This document shows positions 16,383 to 23,989 of a stretch of DNA of 64,000 nt, in pieces. The stretch's first letter is position 1; each line of letters begins with the position of its first letter. Where the stretch lies: assembly GCA_947625735.1 (NCBI GenBank), contig CANQPL010000009.1, forward strand, positions 1 through 64,000, in the 5' to 3' direction. Below the pieces are notes generated by a model that was not told the origin of the DNA, did no database searches, and saw nothing but the letters and a program-made list of their open reading frames with translations. Source of the stretch: an uncultured Clostridia bacterium. GTDB taxonomy: Bacteria > Bacillota > Clostridia > Oscillospirales > Ruminococcaceae. Both the position numbers and the translations under genes were made by a program.

Positions 16383-16691
16383 TTACCCTTTCCTGCTCTG
16401 TTTCAGCAAAGCCTGTGATTTTTCAAAATCCTCGATCATTTCCGGTGTGACCTCCACCCTTTCATACTGCGGCTCGTCATGCACAGGCGGTTCGGGTTCG
16501 CCCCTCTCGGCACGGAGAGCTTTTTCTTCCCGGACGACTGCGTCCAGATGGTAACAAGCCCTGTCAAACCTTGCCTGTCTTTTCTTTCGCTCCTCGTCCG
16601 ATATTTCAAACGTAGGTCTCTGCCATATTGACATTCCGATATATTTTCCCGTTTTGGAATCATACACCTTAATAGCTCCGTATTCTGCCAT
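16383..16691 (-). CDS. Hypothetical phage protein
   Basis: A 102-residue hydrophilic, Glu/Arg-rich protein with no recognised domain. It lies in the early operon between the XRE regulator and the gene at 16051-16356, in the same direction, with normal spacing. I cannot name a function. Confidence 0.6.
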   Translation of the reverse strand: MAEYGAIKVYDSKTGKYIGMSIWQRPTFEISDEERKKRQARFDRACYHLDAVVREEKALRAERGEPEPPVHDEPQYERVEVTPEMIEDFEKSQALLKQSRKG

Positions 16692-16710
16692 TTTCCCTCA
16701 CTCCTTTCAT

Positions 16711-17133
16711 CTAATTATATTGTGATGGTGCTTGTACAGTTGACAGTGTTTTCAGCACCATATCAGCAGTTTTACAGAGTGCCTCGGTAAGCTCAGGGAG
16801 CTTATCCGGCGTTTTTTTGCTTTCCTGTTGAATCAGAGCCAACTGTTCCAGCAGGATATTTTTGACGTCATCGATGCTTCCCGGTATTTCCGTTTCCTTT
16901 GTCTGATCTTCATAGTCATGTTTTTCTGCACATATTTCCACCGAATCAAGCAGTTCGTCTGTTGTGCAGCCGAAAATGTTGGCAAGCTGTTTAAGGAAAA
17001 TAATATCCGGCTTGCGGTCATTGTTTTCCCACATTCCTATGCACGCCCTTGTAACGTCTAATTCTTCCGCAATCTGAGCCTGTGTAAGCCCAATAGCTAT
17101 GCGATGTTTACGGAGATTTTTTCCAAAGCTCAT
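16711..17133 (-). CDS. XRE-family transcriptional regulator
   Basis: A 140-residue protein with an N-terminal XRE/Cro helix-turn-helix (LRKHRIAIGLTQAQIAEELDVTRACIGMWENNDRKP). The C-terminal half is helical and may dimerise. It is the second gene of the leftward early operon behind the Cro-like gene. It probably tunes early phage transcription. Confidence 0.8.
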   Translation of the reverse strand: MSFGKNLRKHRIAIGLTQAQIAEELDVTRACIGMWENNDRKPDIIFLKQLANIFGCTTDELLDSVEICAEKHDYEDQTKETEIPGSIDDVKNILLEQLALIQQESKKTPDKLPELTEALCKTADMVLKTLSTVQAPSQYN

Positions 17134-17173
17134 TTGGTTTCACCGTTCTTTCGTTATTTATTTTCTTATACTC

Positions 17174-17371
17174 TTATCGAGAAAACAACTTTTCGATTGT
17201 CATATTAGGAAAAAATATGTCTCTTACCTTATATGCTTCATCGATAGTAAAAGGACGCTTTCCTTCGAGTTTATACCTAAGCGTATCTCTCGTAATCCCT
17301 AACGCCTTGGCAACATCAATATAATTAAGATGTGCTTTTGCGATTTCGCCAATAAGCGTAGAATATTCCAT
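17174..17371 (-). CDS. Cro-like DNA-binding protein
   Basis: A 65-residue protein that is almost entirely one helix-turn-helix (NYIDVAKALGITRDTLRYKLEGKRPFTIDEAYKVRDIF), similar to small phage Cro or antirepressor-type regulators. AAAGGAGG lies eight bases before the ATG. It is the first gene under the leftward promoter at 17415-17443, divergent from the repressor, so it occupies the Cro position of the lysis-lysogeny switch. Confidence 0.8.
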   Translation of the reverse strand: MEYSTLIGEIAKAHLNYIDVAKALGITRDTLRYKLEGKRPFTIDEAYKVRDIFFPNMTIEKLFSR

Positions 17372-17414
17372 TTTTTAAACCTCCTTTTTTACAAGTGAAT
17401 AACTTTATAGTTTA

Positions 17415-17443
17415 ATTATATAAGCAAATGCATATATTGCCAA
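17415..17443 (-). promoter_or_regulatory. Leftward early promoter (cro side) with operator in spacer
   Basis: Read on the minus strand, TTGGCA (17443-17438) and TATAAT (17420-17415) are 17 bp apart. An operator copy (17422-17434) lies inside the spacer, so repressor binding there would block the promoter. Confidence 0.85.
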
Positions 17444-17535
17444 GAGAAAATTATGCATTTGCTTATATTTGTATGTTTGCACAAATTTTTATAGTTATTT
17501 TTGTTAGTATGTAACATTTTTTAAGCAAATGCATA
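17422..17535. promoter_or_regulatory. Three identical repressor operators
   Basis: The 13-mer AAGCAAATGCATA occurs exactly at 17422-17434 and 17523-17535, and inverted at 17452-17464. One copy sits in the spacer of the leftward promoter and one just ahead of the repressor -35 at 17543. The arrangement matches lambda-like switch regions. Binding by the S24 repressor and the Cro-like protein is inferred. Confidence 0.85.
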
Positions 17536-17542
17536 AATCTTG

Positions 17543-17571
17543 TTGACAGCAACTAAATAATATTTTATAAT
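17543..17571 (+). promoter_or_regulatory. Repressor promoter
   Basis: TTGACA (17543-17548) and TATAAT (17566-17571) are 17 bp apart and lead into the repressor ATG at 17593 behind AAAGGTGG. An operator copy ends seven bases before the -35. Confidence 0.85.
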
Positions 17572-17592
17572 AACAGTAAAGGTGGCGATATA

Positions 17593-18339
17593 ATGGGAAT
17601 AGGTTCAAGACTAAAAGAAATAATTGACAGCAAAGATACAAACGTGAATCAATTAGCAAAAGACACTAATATTTCACCAATGACTATATACAGCATAATA
17701 AAAAGGGATAACACTAAAGTTGATATAGAGATACTTCTAAAATTATGCAAATCTCTTAATATAAGCGTTGAAGAAATATATAAGCCGAATTTTAAACCTG
17801 ACATTCAAAGCGAATTGTTTGATGAAACTCTTACAGATGACGAAGCGGATCTTATAGAAAAATACCGTGTTCTTGATAAACACGGCAAAAAAGTCGTTGA
17901 CTTTGTTATTGATGAAGAATGTAAACGATGCACAACAGGTATCGACCTTGATGAAGCAGCCCTGATAATGATAAATTATATAGACGCTCCAGTATCGGCA
18001 GGACTGGGCGATATTCTCAACGATTATGAAGACACAAGCAAAGTATCCGTACCGCTGACAAAAGAGAGCCGCAAGGCAGACTTTGTTCTTAAAGTGGACG
18101 GTGACTCAATGGAGCCGGAGTTCTGTGACGGGGATTTTGTGCTTGTCCGACAACAGCCTGTCATTGATGAGGGGCAGATAGGTATTTTTGACGTTGACGG
18201 AAAAGGTTACATTAAGAAGCTGGGTAAAAGCCGGCTTATATCGCTTAATCCGAATTACAGTGATATTGTGTTGAACGAATATACTGACTTCCGGTGTTTT
18301 GGTCTGGTCCTTGGCACTACGGATATTGTTGAAACGTAA
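17593..18339 (+). CDS. S24/LexA-like phage repressor
   Basis: A 248-residue protein with an N-terminal XRE helix-turn-helix (VNQLAKDTNISPMTIYSIIKRDN) and a C-terminal S24 peptidase domain. A cleavage-type Ala-Gly pair is seen in VSAGLGD (136-137), the catalytic serine in GDSMEP (172) and lysine in GYIKKLG (208-209). Self-cleavage on RecA activation would induce the prophage. It is divergent from the Cro-like gene across a region with three operators, and heads the lysogeny module with the integrase. Confidence 0.92.
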   Translation: MGIGSRLKEIIDSKDTNVNQLAKDTNISPMTIYSIIKRDNTKVDIEILLKLCKSLNISVEEIYKPNFKPDIQSELFDETLTDDEADLIEKYRVLDKHGKKVVDFVIDEECKRCTTGIDLDEAALIMINYIDAPVSAGLGDILNDYEDTSKVSVPLTKESRKADFVLKVDGDSMEPEFCDGDFVLVRQQPVIDEGQIGIFDVDGKGYIKKLGKSRLISLNPNYSDIVLNEYTDFRCFGLVLGTTDIVET

Positions 18340-18394
18340 CATAAGTTTATAAAATATGCTATAACACGATTTCTTTTGAGAAAGGATGCATAAA

Positions 18395-19102
18395 ATGCCA
18401 AAATGTGATAATTGCGGGAAACGGGGTCTTTTCCTTAAAATCAACTCAAATGGACTTTGCAAAAATTGTGAAGAATCAAAAAGAATTGAAGAACGACAGA
18501 TTTCAGCGAAAAATTCTGTATTCAAAAGAAATAGAAACGGAAGAACGATAGAACCTGTATATTCACATAGTCAAGTCAATGATTTGCAGCTAAAAAGAGC
18601 GGAGCAGAATAAAATGGATCTGATAATGGCTACTTGTCATAATTATCATTGCGGAGAATGTTCAAAATATATTAACCGTGTTTATTCTATCAGTGGGAAA
18701 GACAGCCGTTTTCCAAGACTGCCTGATTATATTAAAAATAATTCGGATCATTGTCATATTACTCTTTATCCATTTACATATGGCGCATCGTTTATGAATG
18801 ATCCATATACCAATAAAGGAATTAGCGGGTCAGAAGTTATACAATACAGTAATCGCCCGTACACAGACACCCGTCCGCTTAACTGGGTTGAAGGATATAG
18901 AAAGCTGGAGGCAAAGAAAAATAATCATGACAACTATGAGAATGAATACAAACTGATCTGTCAACTGCTTCCGAATGATGCTCCCAAAAGCCAAGCAGGT
19001 TATACTCGAATGAAAAAGTCCAATTCGGAGAATTACAGAAGCCTTGCTGAAAAGGCTCGTCAAGCTGGCATTATTATTCACGATATTGAAAAAGAGGATT
19101 AA
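18395..19102 (+). CDS. Zinc-ribbon hypothetical protein in the lysogeny module
   Basis: A 235-residue protein. Residues 1-30 hold a treble-clef-like zinc ribbon (CDNCGKRGLFLKINSNGLCKNC). A second Cys/His set (CHNYHCGECSKY ... DHCH) around residues 80-125 suggests another metal site; the spacing recalls C-terminal Cys/His motifs of phage head-morphogenesis proteins, but that is tentative. ATG 18395 has AAAGGA eight bases upstream. It lies between repressor and integrase, where many prophages carry accessory or exclusion genes. Function unknown. Confidence 0.6.
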   Translation: MPKCDNCGKRGLFLKINSNGLCKNCEESKRIEERQISAKNSVFKRNRNGRTIEPVYSHSQVNDLQLKRAEQNKMDLIMATCHNYHCGECSKYINRVYSISGKDSRFPRLPDYIKNNSDHCHITLYPFTYGASFMNDPYTNKGISGSEVIQYSNRPYTDTRPLNWVEGYRKLEAKKNNHDNYENEYKLICQLLPNDAPKSQAGYTRMKKSNSENYRSLAEKARQAGIIIHDIEKED

Positions 19103-19161
19103 AACCTCTCAGCCCGTTGACGCAGCATTGAACCGGTAACATATAAGGAGGCAAATGTGTT

Positions 19162-20670
19162 ATGCCCTATCTGATATATCTCAGAAAATCCCGAGCCGAT
19201 GCCGAAGCGGAGGCAAGGGGAGAGGGAGAAACTCTTGCAAGACATGAAGCACAGCTTACAGAGCTTGCAAAAAAGCGAAAAATTCCCGTAGGCGGAATTT
19301 ACAGAGAGATAGTCAGCGGTGAATCAATTGCCGCCCGTCCGCAGATGCAGAAGCTGATCACGGAAGTTTCAGCAGGAATGTGGGAGGGTGTGATCGTCAT
19401 GGAAATAGAACGTCTTGCCAGAGGTGACACCATAGATCAGGGCATAGTAGCACAGGCGTTTCAGTTTTCCGGCACAAAGATCATTACTCCAAATAAGACT
19501 TATGATCCATTAAACGAATCAGATCAGGAATACTTTGAATTTTCACTTTTTATGTCCCGCCGTGAGTACAAAACCATAAACCGCAGAATGCAGGCAGGGC
19601 GTATTGCTTCACTTAAAGAGGGAAATTATATCGGGACATTTTCACCTTATGGCTATAAAAAGGTACATAATTACGAAAAAGGAGTTTTTACATTAGAGAT
19701 CGAACCCGATGAAGCGGAGGCAGTCCGGCTGATGTTTGAAAAAAGCGCAGAAAATTACGGCTTCTCGAAAATTGCCGCTGTTCTTAATAATATGGGTATC
19801 AAGCCGAGAAAAGGCACCCAATGGGTTCCTTCAACGATAAAAGAAATTCTGAATAATCCGATATACTACGGCTTTATGCGGTGGAATTATCGGAAACAAA
19901 AGAAAAGGGTGGTGGACGGAAATATAGTCATATCCAGACCGAAAGCCTCAAATGAGGAATGTATGCTGATACAAGGACATCACCCGCCGATCATCACAAA
20001 AGAATTGTTTGACCGCTCAATGGAAATGATACTTACAAGAAAAACACCCCATACCTCTTTCACCAAGCCGCTGCAAAATCCTTTTGCACATCTTATGTAC
20101 TGCGGTCTTTGCGGTCATGCAATGGTACGCAGACCATACCCCGACCGTGAAGCGGCAATGCTTTGCATATATACCCAATGTCCTTGCAGATCCTCTGATA
20201 TGAGTAAAACTGAGCAGCTTGTAATTTCAGCATTGCATGAGGGGTACAAAGAGTATATGGCTATGGCAGAAAATAACGTTAAGCTCCCGCCGTCAAATGA
20301 AAGTGAGCTTGAGCTGATTAGTTCTGAAATAAAGAAAGCGGAAAAACAGCAGTCCAAGCTGTATGACCTGCTTGAACAAGAAATATACACGCCCGAAGTA
20401 TTTACCGAGAGGAATAAAATTATAAGTGAGAAGTTATCAGATCTGCGTTTCAGAGCCGAACAGCTTAAAAATAAAAAAACGAGCAGCATCTCTCCGAGAG
20501 AAGCTGCGATGGCAATAAAAAATGTTATTGATAATTACTATAGCTGTACCTGTGCAGAGGAAAAAAATGATCTTCTGAAAACTGTCTGCGAAAGCATAAG
20601 CTATGCTAAGCAGGAAGGCGGCAGATGGGCAGCATCTGATGCTGTATGTAAGATCACATATATTTTTTAA
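19162..20670 (+). CDS. Large serine integrase
   Basis: A 502-residue serine recombinase. The resolvase domain (about 1-150) has the catalytic serine in YLRKSR (Ser10) and the arginines of IERLARGDT. A Recombinase domain follows (about 165-265, YGYKKVHNYEKGVFTLEIEPDEAEAVRLMFE), then a zinc beta-ribbon with Cys314, Cys317, Cys340 and Cys342, and a coiled coil near 370-450, which controls direction of recombination in this family. The stop codon lies two bases from the truncated cotJC frame, so the gene abuts the attachment site. It catalyses integration and, with a directionality factor not identified here, excision. Confidence 0.95.
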   Translation: MPYLIYLRKSRADAEAEARGEGETLARHEAQLTELAKKRKIPVGGIYREIVSGESIAARPQMQKLITEVSAGMWEGVIVMEIERLARGDTIDQGIVAQAFQFSGTKIITPNKTYDPLNESDQEYFEFSLFMSRREYKTINRRMQAGRIASLKEGNYIGTFSPYGYKKVHNYEKGVFTLEIEPDEAEAVRLMFEKSAENYGFSKIAAVLNNMGIKPRKGTQWVPSTIKEILNNPIYYGFMRWNYRKQKKRVVDGNIVISRPKASNEECMLIQGHHPPIITKELFDRSMEMILTRKTPHTSFTKPLQNPFAHLMYCGLCGHAMVRRPYPDREAAMLCIYTQCPCRSSDMSKTEQLVISALHEGYKEYMAMAENNVKLPPSNESELELISSEIKKAEKQQSKLYDLLEQEIYTPEVFTERNKIISEKLSDLRFRAEQLKNKKTSSISPREAAMAIKNVIDNYYSCTCAEEKNDLLKTVCESISYAKQEGGRWAASDAVCKITYIF

Positions 20671-20672
20671 TA

Positions 20673-20700
20673 TCATTGATATGATAAATGAGCAAGTTCT
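20673..20700. other. Prophage right attachment junction in cotJC
   Basis: CotJC similarity runs on the minus strand through TDIGTEELAHL and stops at about 20685; the next residues (SYQ, then a stop) do not fit the family. The integrase stop is at 20670. The serine-recombinase crossover must lie close by, but the 2-bp core cannot be fixed without the left junction. Confidence 0.8.
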
Positions 20701-20891
20701 TCCGTACCGATATCCGTCATAATTCCCTGCACCTGAGGATAGGGAGCGGTATATCTCTGACAGAGATATCTCTGAGAAGCGGCAAGCTCGCCGTCAGGAC
20801 CTCCGAGCTGAGTAATTATCATCTTAGCAAGGGCGGGATTTTTGTTTTTTATTTTGACGGGGTATTCCAGCTTTTTTTCATATAACCACAT
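20673..20891 (-). pseudogene. cotJC: 5' part of cotJC, interrupted by the prophage
   Basis: The 72 codons match the N-terminus of the spore-coat manganese catalase-like protein CotJC (MWLYEKKLEYPVKIKNKNPALAK, then GGPDGELAASQRYLCQRYT and TDIGTEELAHL). Full CotJC is about 190-200 residues, so almost two thirds are missing, including most metal ligands. The break coincides with the integrase end of the prophage. The rest is expected beyond the other prophage end, left of this window. Gene order cotJA-cotJB-cotJC is normal. Excision could restore the gene, as in sigK/skin-type arrangements. Confidence 0.88.
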
Positions 20892-20893
20892 GA

Positions 20894-21148
20894 TCAGTTA
20901 GCCTCCTTTTCCCACGGCGCAGGACCCTTTACCCACTCAAAGACATTATCGCAGTCGGAGTCGATAGGTGTCAGAGGACCGTAAGCCGCAATATATGCAT
21001 CGGCTGCCTGCTTTCTTAAAGCCTTGTATTTTCTGAAAGCGGAAAGACCGTTTTGACAGGTGGGGTGGGTATCAAGATAAAGCGTAAGCTCATAAAGATA
21101 AAAATCATACATCTGAATGGCACGCATGAGTCTTATTTTATTTTCCAT
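20894..21148 (-). CDS. cotJB: Spore coat protein CotJB
   Basis: The 84-residue protein matches CotJB: MRAIQMYDFYLYELTLYLDTHPTCQNGLSAFRKY, then YGPLTPIDSD and a terminal WVKGPAPWEKEAN. CotJB is an inner spore-coat component encoded with CotJA and CotJC. It overlaps the end of cotJA by 11 nt, and its stop is two bases from the cotJC start, so the operon is tightly coupled. Confidence 0.9.
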   Translation of the reverse strand: MENKIRLMRAIQMYDFYLYELTLYLDTHPTCQNGLSAFRKYKALRKQAADAYIAAYGPLTPIDSDCDNVFEWVKGPAPWEKEAN

Positions 21149-21353
21149 ATTTCAGGACGCCCTCCTTACCGTAGAATGGCAGATCAAGAGAGGGAAAGAT
21201 CGTCCCCTTTGCAAGGGCGATGTTTTCCGCATACGTTTCCTCCCACTGCTGGAATGGCACATATGCCATAGCGTATGGCGTTTCTGACGGGAATTTTCCC
21301 TTAGGACTGTCAAGCCCCTCTGCGCTGCATTTGCCGTTTGCATTGCTGTACAT
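21138..21353 (-). CDS. cotJA: Spore coat protein CotJA
   Basis: A 71-residue protein with the CotJA core AMAYVPFQQWEETYAENIALAKGTIFPSLDLPF. AAAGGAG lies seven bases before the ATG. It heads the cotJABC operon, which in Bacillus is read in the mother cell under sigma-E. Upstream on the minus strand a TCATATT and a CATATAAT lie only 11 bp apart, shorter than the usual sigma-E spacing, so I do not call a promoter. Confidence 0.88.
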   Translation of the reverse strand: MYSNANGKCSAEGLDSPKGKFPSETPYAMAYVPFQQWEETYAENIALAKGTIFPSLDLPFYGKEGVLKYGK

Positions 21354-21806
21354 CTGCTTACTCCTTTCGCTGTTCGTTTCGGAAGCGATGAAAGGCTTCC
21401 ATTTTCATTATATGAAAGCCGTCTGAATATGACACGATACCGCAGAAAATTATGACGGTGAAAAAATTCCGATAATGCAAAAAAATCGTAAAAATGCACA
21501 TATTTCCCATGATAATTTCTATTGTTCCTCATGGAACATAATTTTTCGGAAAAATCTGCTCGGCACAGTTTCTGCCGTGAATATACACAGACAGAGAATT
21601 TATCATCTTGTCCTGTGATAAGTGCCCGCATACCGGCATATGTCATGAAATTTAAAGTCAGAATTCTTTCGGAAAATAAAGCCTGAGGTCGGAAAATAAC
21701 CTGTATTTTCAATGAAGAAAATCTAAAAATGCAAGTCCAAAGAAAAAATAATGCAAAAATTTACAAAATGTTCTAAAAAAACTAAATCTATCACTGAAAA
21801 CAAATA
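21354..21806. other. Intergenic region between divergent cotJA and ATP-grasp operon
   Basis: This AT-rich stretch holds no convincing gene. The long minus-strand frame that runs through it has no family resemblance and overlaps cotJA and cotJB out of frame. It should contain the cotJA promoter; the ATP-grasp operon promoter starts at 21807. Confidence 0.6.
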
Positions 21807-21835
21807 TTGACATAAGAAGATTTAAGTGGTATGAT
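21807..21835 (+). promoter_or_regulatory. Promoter of the ATP-grasp operon
   Basis: TTGACA (21807-21812) and TATGAT (21830-21835) are 17 bp apart. Transcription would begin near 21842, about 27 bases before the leader hairpin. Confidence 0.85.
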
Positions 21836-21862
21836 ATTTATATAATGAATATGCAAAAAATC

Positions 21863-21907
21863 AAGCAACGGCGCTTAAAGGTTTTGTGCTTTAAGTGCCG
21901 TTTTTTT
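21863..21907 (+). terminator. Leader attenuator with an ANTAR-type hexaloop
   Basis: CGGCGCTTAAAG (21869-21880) pairs with CTTTAAGTGCCG (21889-21900; one G-T) and is followed by seven T residues, a complete intrinsic terminator in front of the first gene. The alternative hairpin AAGC-AACGGC-GCTT (21863-21876) has a six-base loop with A at 1 and G at 4, as bound by ANTAR antiterminators, and excludes the terminator's 5' arm. A clear first hairpin of the usual two is not seen, so ANTAR control is a hypothesis; the terminator itself is firm. Confidence 0.75.
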
Positions 21908-21938
21908 GCGCAGACTATTCCGGAGGGTGGTAATACAT

Positions 21939-23288
21939 ATGACGATAGCCGCTGCAGGAAGCAAAAGAAGCGAACCCGTTGTGACGGTAGCCGATGCGGG
22001 GGAGATAAATGATCTTCTCCGAAGATACGGTGTGAAGTTCGGCATTTATAAAAACGGGCAGTTCAAGGAGCAGCTTTTTCCGTTTGACCCGATACCGAGG
22101 ATCATCGGGGCAGAGGATTTTTCACGCATTGAAAGGGGACTTATCCAGCGTGTCCGTGCGCTCAACAAGTTCCTGTTTGACATCTATCACGAAAAGAATA
22201 TAATTTCCGACGGCATTGTACCTGAGGATTTTGTCTACATATCAAGCGGGTACCTGCCCCAGTGCGAGGGCATCTCTCCGCCGAACGGGATCTACAGCCA
22301 TATTTCGGGTATAGATCTGGTTCAGGGCAAGGACGGCGAATGGTATATCCTTGAGGATAATCTCAGGATACCCTCGGGTGCGTCCTATCCGCTTATTGCA
22401 AGAGAGCTGACACGTGCGGCTTCTCCCGGGGCATTTACGGGCAGCGATATTATAGACAACCGTGACTATGCCGCACTTCTCAGAGAAACTATGGACTATG
22501 TAAACTGCGGCGGTATCAATGCTATCCTTACCCCGGGCAGGTACAATGCCGCATACTTTGAGCATTCATATCTTGCGGAGCTGACGGGTGCTGCGCTTGT
22601 TCAGAATGACGAGCTTTTTGTAGAGGATAACATTCTTTATCAGAAGACCTATTCGGGGGACAAAACAAAAATAGGCGCACTTTACAGACGTATCTCTGAT
22701 GAATATCTTGATCCGCTGACCTTTGAACCCTCATCACTTATCGGCATACCGAATCTTATGGAGGCATATCGCTCGGGAAATGTGGCAGTTATAAACGCTC
22801 CGGGAAACGGCGCTGCGGACGATAAGGGCATATATTATTTTGTTCCGAAGATGATAAGCTATTATCTGAGCGAAGAGCCTGTGCTTAAAAATGCGCCTAC
22901 CTATCTTCCTTATTATGAGCAGGACAGAGAATATGTTCTTGATAATTTATCACGGCTGGTAATAAAGGACGTAGCGGAGGCGGGAGGCTACGGAGTGGTA
23001 TTCGGGCGAGATCTGGACGCATCTGCTCTGGCAGCTTTCAGGGATACTATTATAAAAGAGCCGAGACGCTTTATAGCTCAGGAGGTCATTGACTTTATGG
23101 ATCTTCCCATTATCGAAAACGGTAATGAGGTCATGCGCAAGGCGGATCTGAGAGCATTTGTGCTTTCGGGAAAGACAACACGGGTGTGGGCATCGGGGCT
23201 GACCCGATTTTCACGTGATCCCGATTCATTTGTAGTAAATTCATCTCAGGGAGGAGGCTTCAAGGATACATGGGTACTATCTCGATAG
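21939..23288 (+). CDS. Circularly permuted ATP-grasp protein
   Basis: This 449-residue protein belongs to the circularly permuted ATP-grasp family (DUF404/DUF407-type), with signature stretches IDLVQGKDGEWYILEDNLRIPSG and VIKDVAEAGGYGVVFGRDL. Members are thought to form amide or peptide bonds with ATP. In other bacteria the family sits with alpha-E and transglutaminase-like proteins, exactly as here. ATG 21939 is chosen because GGAGGG lies upstream; an in-frame TTG at 21906 falls inside the terminator T run. It is the first gene of the attenuated operon. Substrate unknown. Confidence 0.85.
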   Translation: MTIAAAGSKRSEPVVTVADAGEINDLLRRYGVKFGIYKNGQFKEQLFPFDPIPRIIGAEDFSRIERGLIQRVRALNKFLFDIYHEKNIISDGIVPEDFVYISSGYLPQCEGISPPNGIYSHISGIDLVQGKDGEWYILEDNLRIPSGASYPLIARELTRAASPGAFTGSDIIDNRDYAALLRETMDYVNCGGINAILTPGRYNAAYFEHSYLAELTGAALVQNDELFVEDNILYQKTYSGDKTKIGALYRRISDEYLDPLTFEPSSLIGIPNLMEAYRSGNVAVINAPGNGAADDKGIYYFVPKMISYYLSEEPVLKNAPTYLPYYEQDREYVLDNLSRLVIKDVAEAGGYGVVFGRDLDASALAAFRDTIIKEPRRFIAQEVIDFMDLPIIENGNEVMRKADLRAFVLSGKTTRVWASGLTRFSRDPDSFVVNSSQGGGFKDTWVLSR

Positions 23289-23989
23289 AACACGGCGACA
23301 GGCTTTTCTGGCTTGGCAGATACGCCGAAAGAGTTTTTACCACAATTAAATCCCTTGAAAGATTATACGATAAGCTGATAGACAAGGATCCTCAGCACTA
23401 CATCAAATATCTGGAGTGCTTCGGTCTTACCGATACATTTGGCAGCGGGGAGAGTTTTCTTCACAGCTTTATATTTGATAAGGACAACTGCTGCTCGGTA
23501 TCCTACAGTCTGGAACGGGCATATGATAACGGCATACTGCTCCGTGAGGAGATAACCTCTGAGGCGCTTGCCTATATCCAGCTTGCAATGGACAGTCTGG
23601 AAAAAGCGGATCTGTCCGAAAAAGGGCTTGTGGTGTCACTGCTGCCCGTAGAGGATATTCTTTACAGTTTCTGGGGCTGCATTTATGATGCTGTTTATGA
23701 TGAGGAGATCAAAAATATCATACTCTGCGGAAAATCGGTAGAGCGTCTGGAGCTGTATGTGCGGCTCAGATACCGCAAGGAGCTTATTGACCGTGAATTT
23801 GTAAGACTTTGCAGAAATCTTTCCCATATCCCGAAAAATACGCCTTACCGCTACAATACGGCGCAGCTTTCGGTGCTTGTGGAGATAATACAGTCAAAGA
23901 AGGGTTGCAGAGGACGGGAGTCAGAGGTACTCACCGCACTGGGCAGACTTTTTGAGCCTGTAAAACAGACAGGGAGGGTCATACTGTGA
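23270..23989 (+). CDS. Alpha-E domain protein
   Basis: A 239-residue all-helical protein that begins ISIEHGDRLFWLGRYAERVFTTIKSLERLYD, the hallmark of the alpha-E family (formerly DUF403). Its biochemical role is not settled; it is regularly encoded between a permuted ATP-grasp and a transglutaminase-like protein. It overlaps the ATP-grasp gene by 19 nt and the next gene by 4 nt, so the three are probably translated in step and work together. Confidence 0.85.
   Translation: MGTISIEHGDRLFWLGRYAERVFTTIKSLERLYDKLIDKDPQHYIKYLECFGLTDTFGSGESFLHSFIFDKDNCCSVSYSLERAYDNGILLREEITSEALAYIQLAMDSLEKADLSEKGLVVSLLPVEDILYSFWGCIYDAVYDEEIKNIILCGKSVERLELYVRLRYRKELIDREFVRLCRNLSHIPKNTPYRYNTAQLSVLVEIIQSKKGCRGRESEVLTALGRLFEPVKQTGRVIL

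Larger units (their letters stand above)
1..20690. mobile_element. Prophage, right-hand part, integrated in cotJC
   Basis: The stretch holds a coherent temperate phage gene set: integrase and repressor at the right end, leftward early and replication genes, then sigma-like regulator, terminase, portal and minor capsid genes. Major capsid, tail and lysis genes are absent and should lie left of position 1, so the left end is not visible. The right end is fixed by the integrase stop at 20670 and the abrupt loss of cotJC homology near 20682-20690. Genes are tightly packed and often overlap, as usual for a functional siphovirus-type prophage. Integrity cannot be judged without the missing half. 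Confidence 0.9.

Noticed and set aside
21370..21430. Possible sigma-E promoter for cotJA (TCATATT and CATATAAT)
   Set aside because: The boxes are only 11 bp apart, about three bases shorter than usual; not strong enough to list as a site.
21152..21712. A 186-codon minus-strand frame upstream of and overlapping cotJA/cotJB
   Set aside because: It runs out of frame through cotJA and ends in cotJA/cotJB sequence, has no ribosome site and no family-like composition; cotJA is far better supported.
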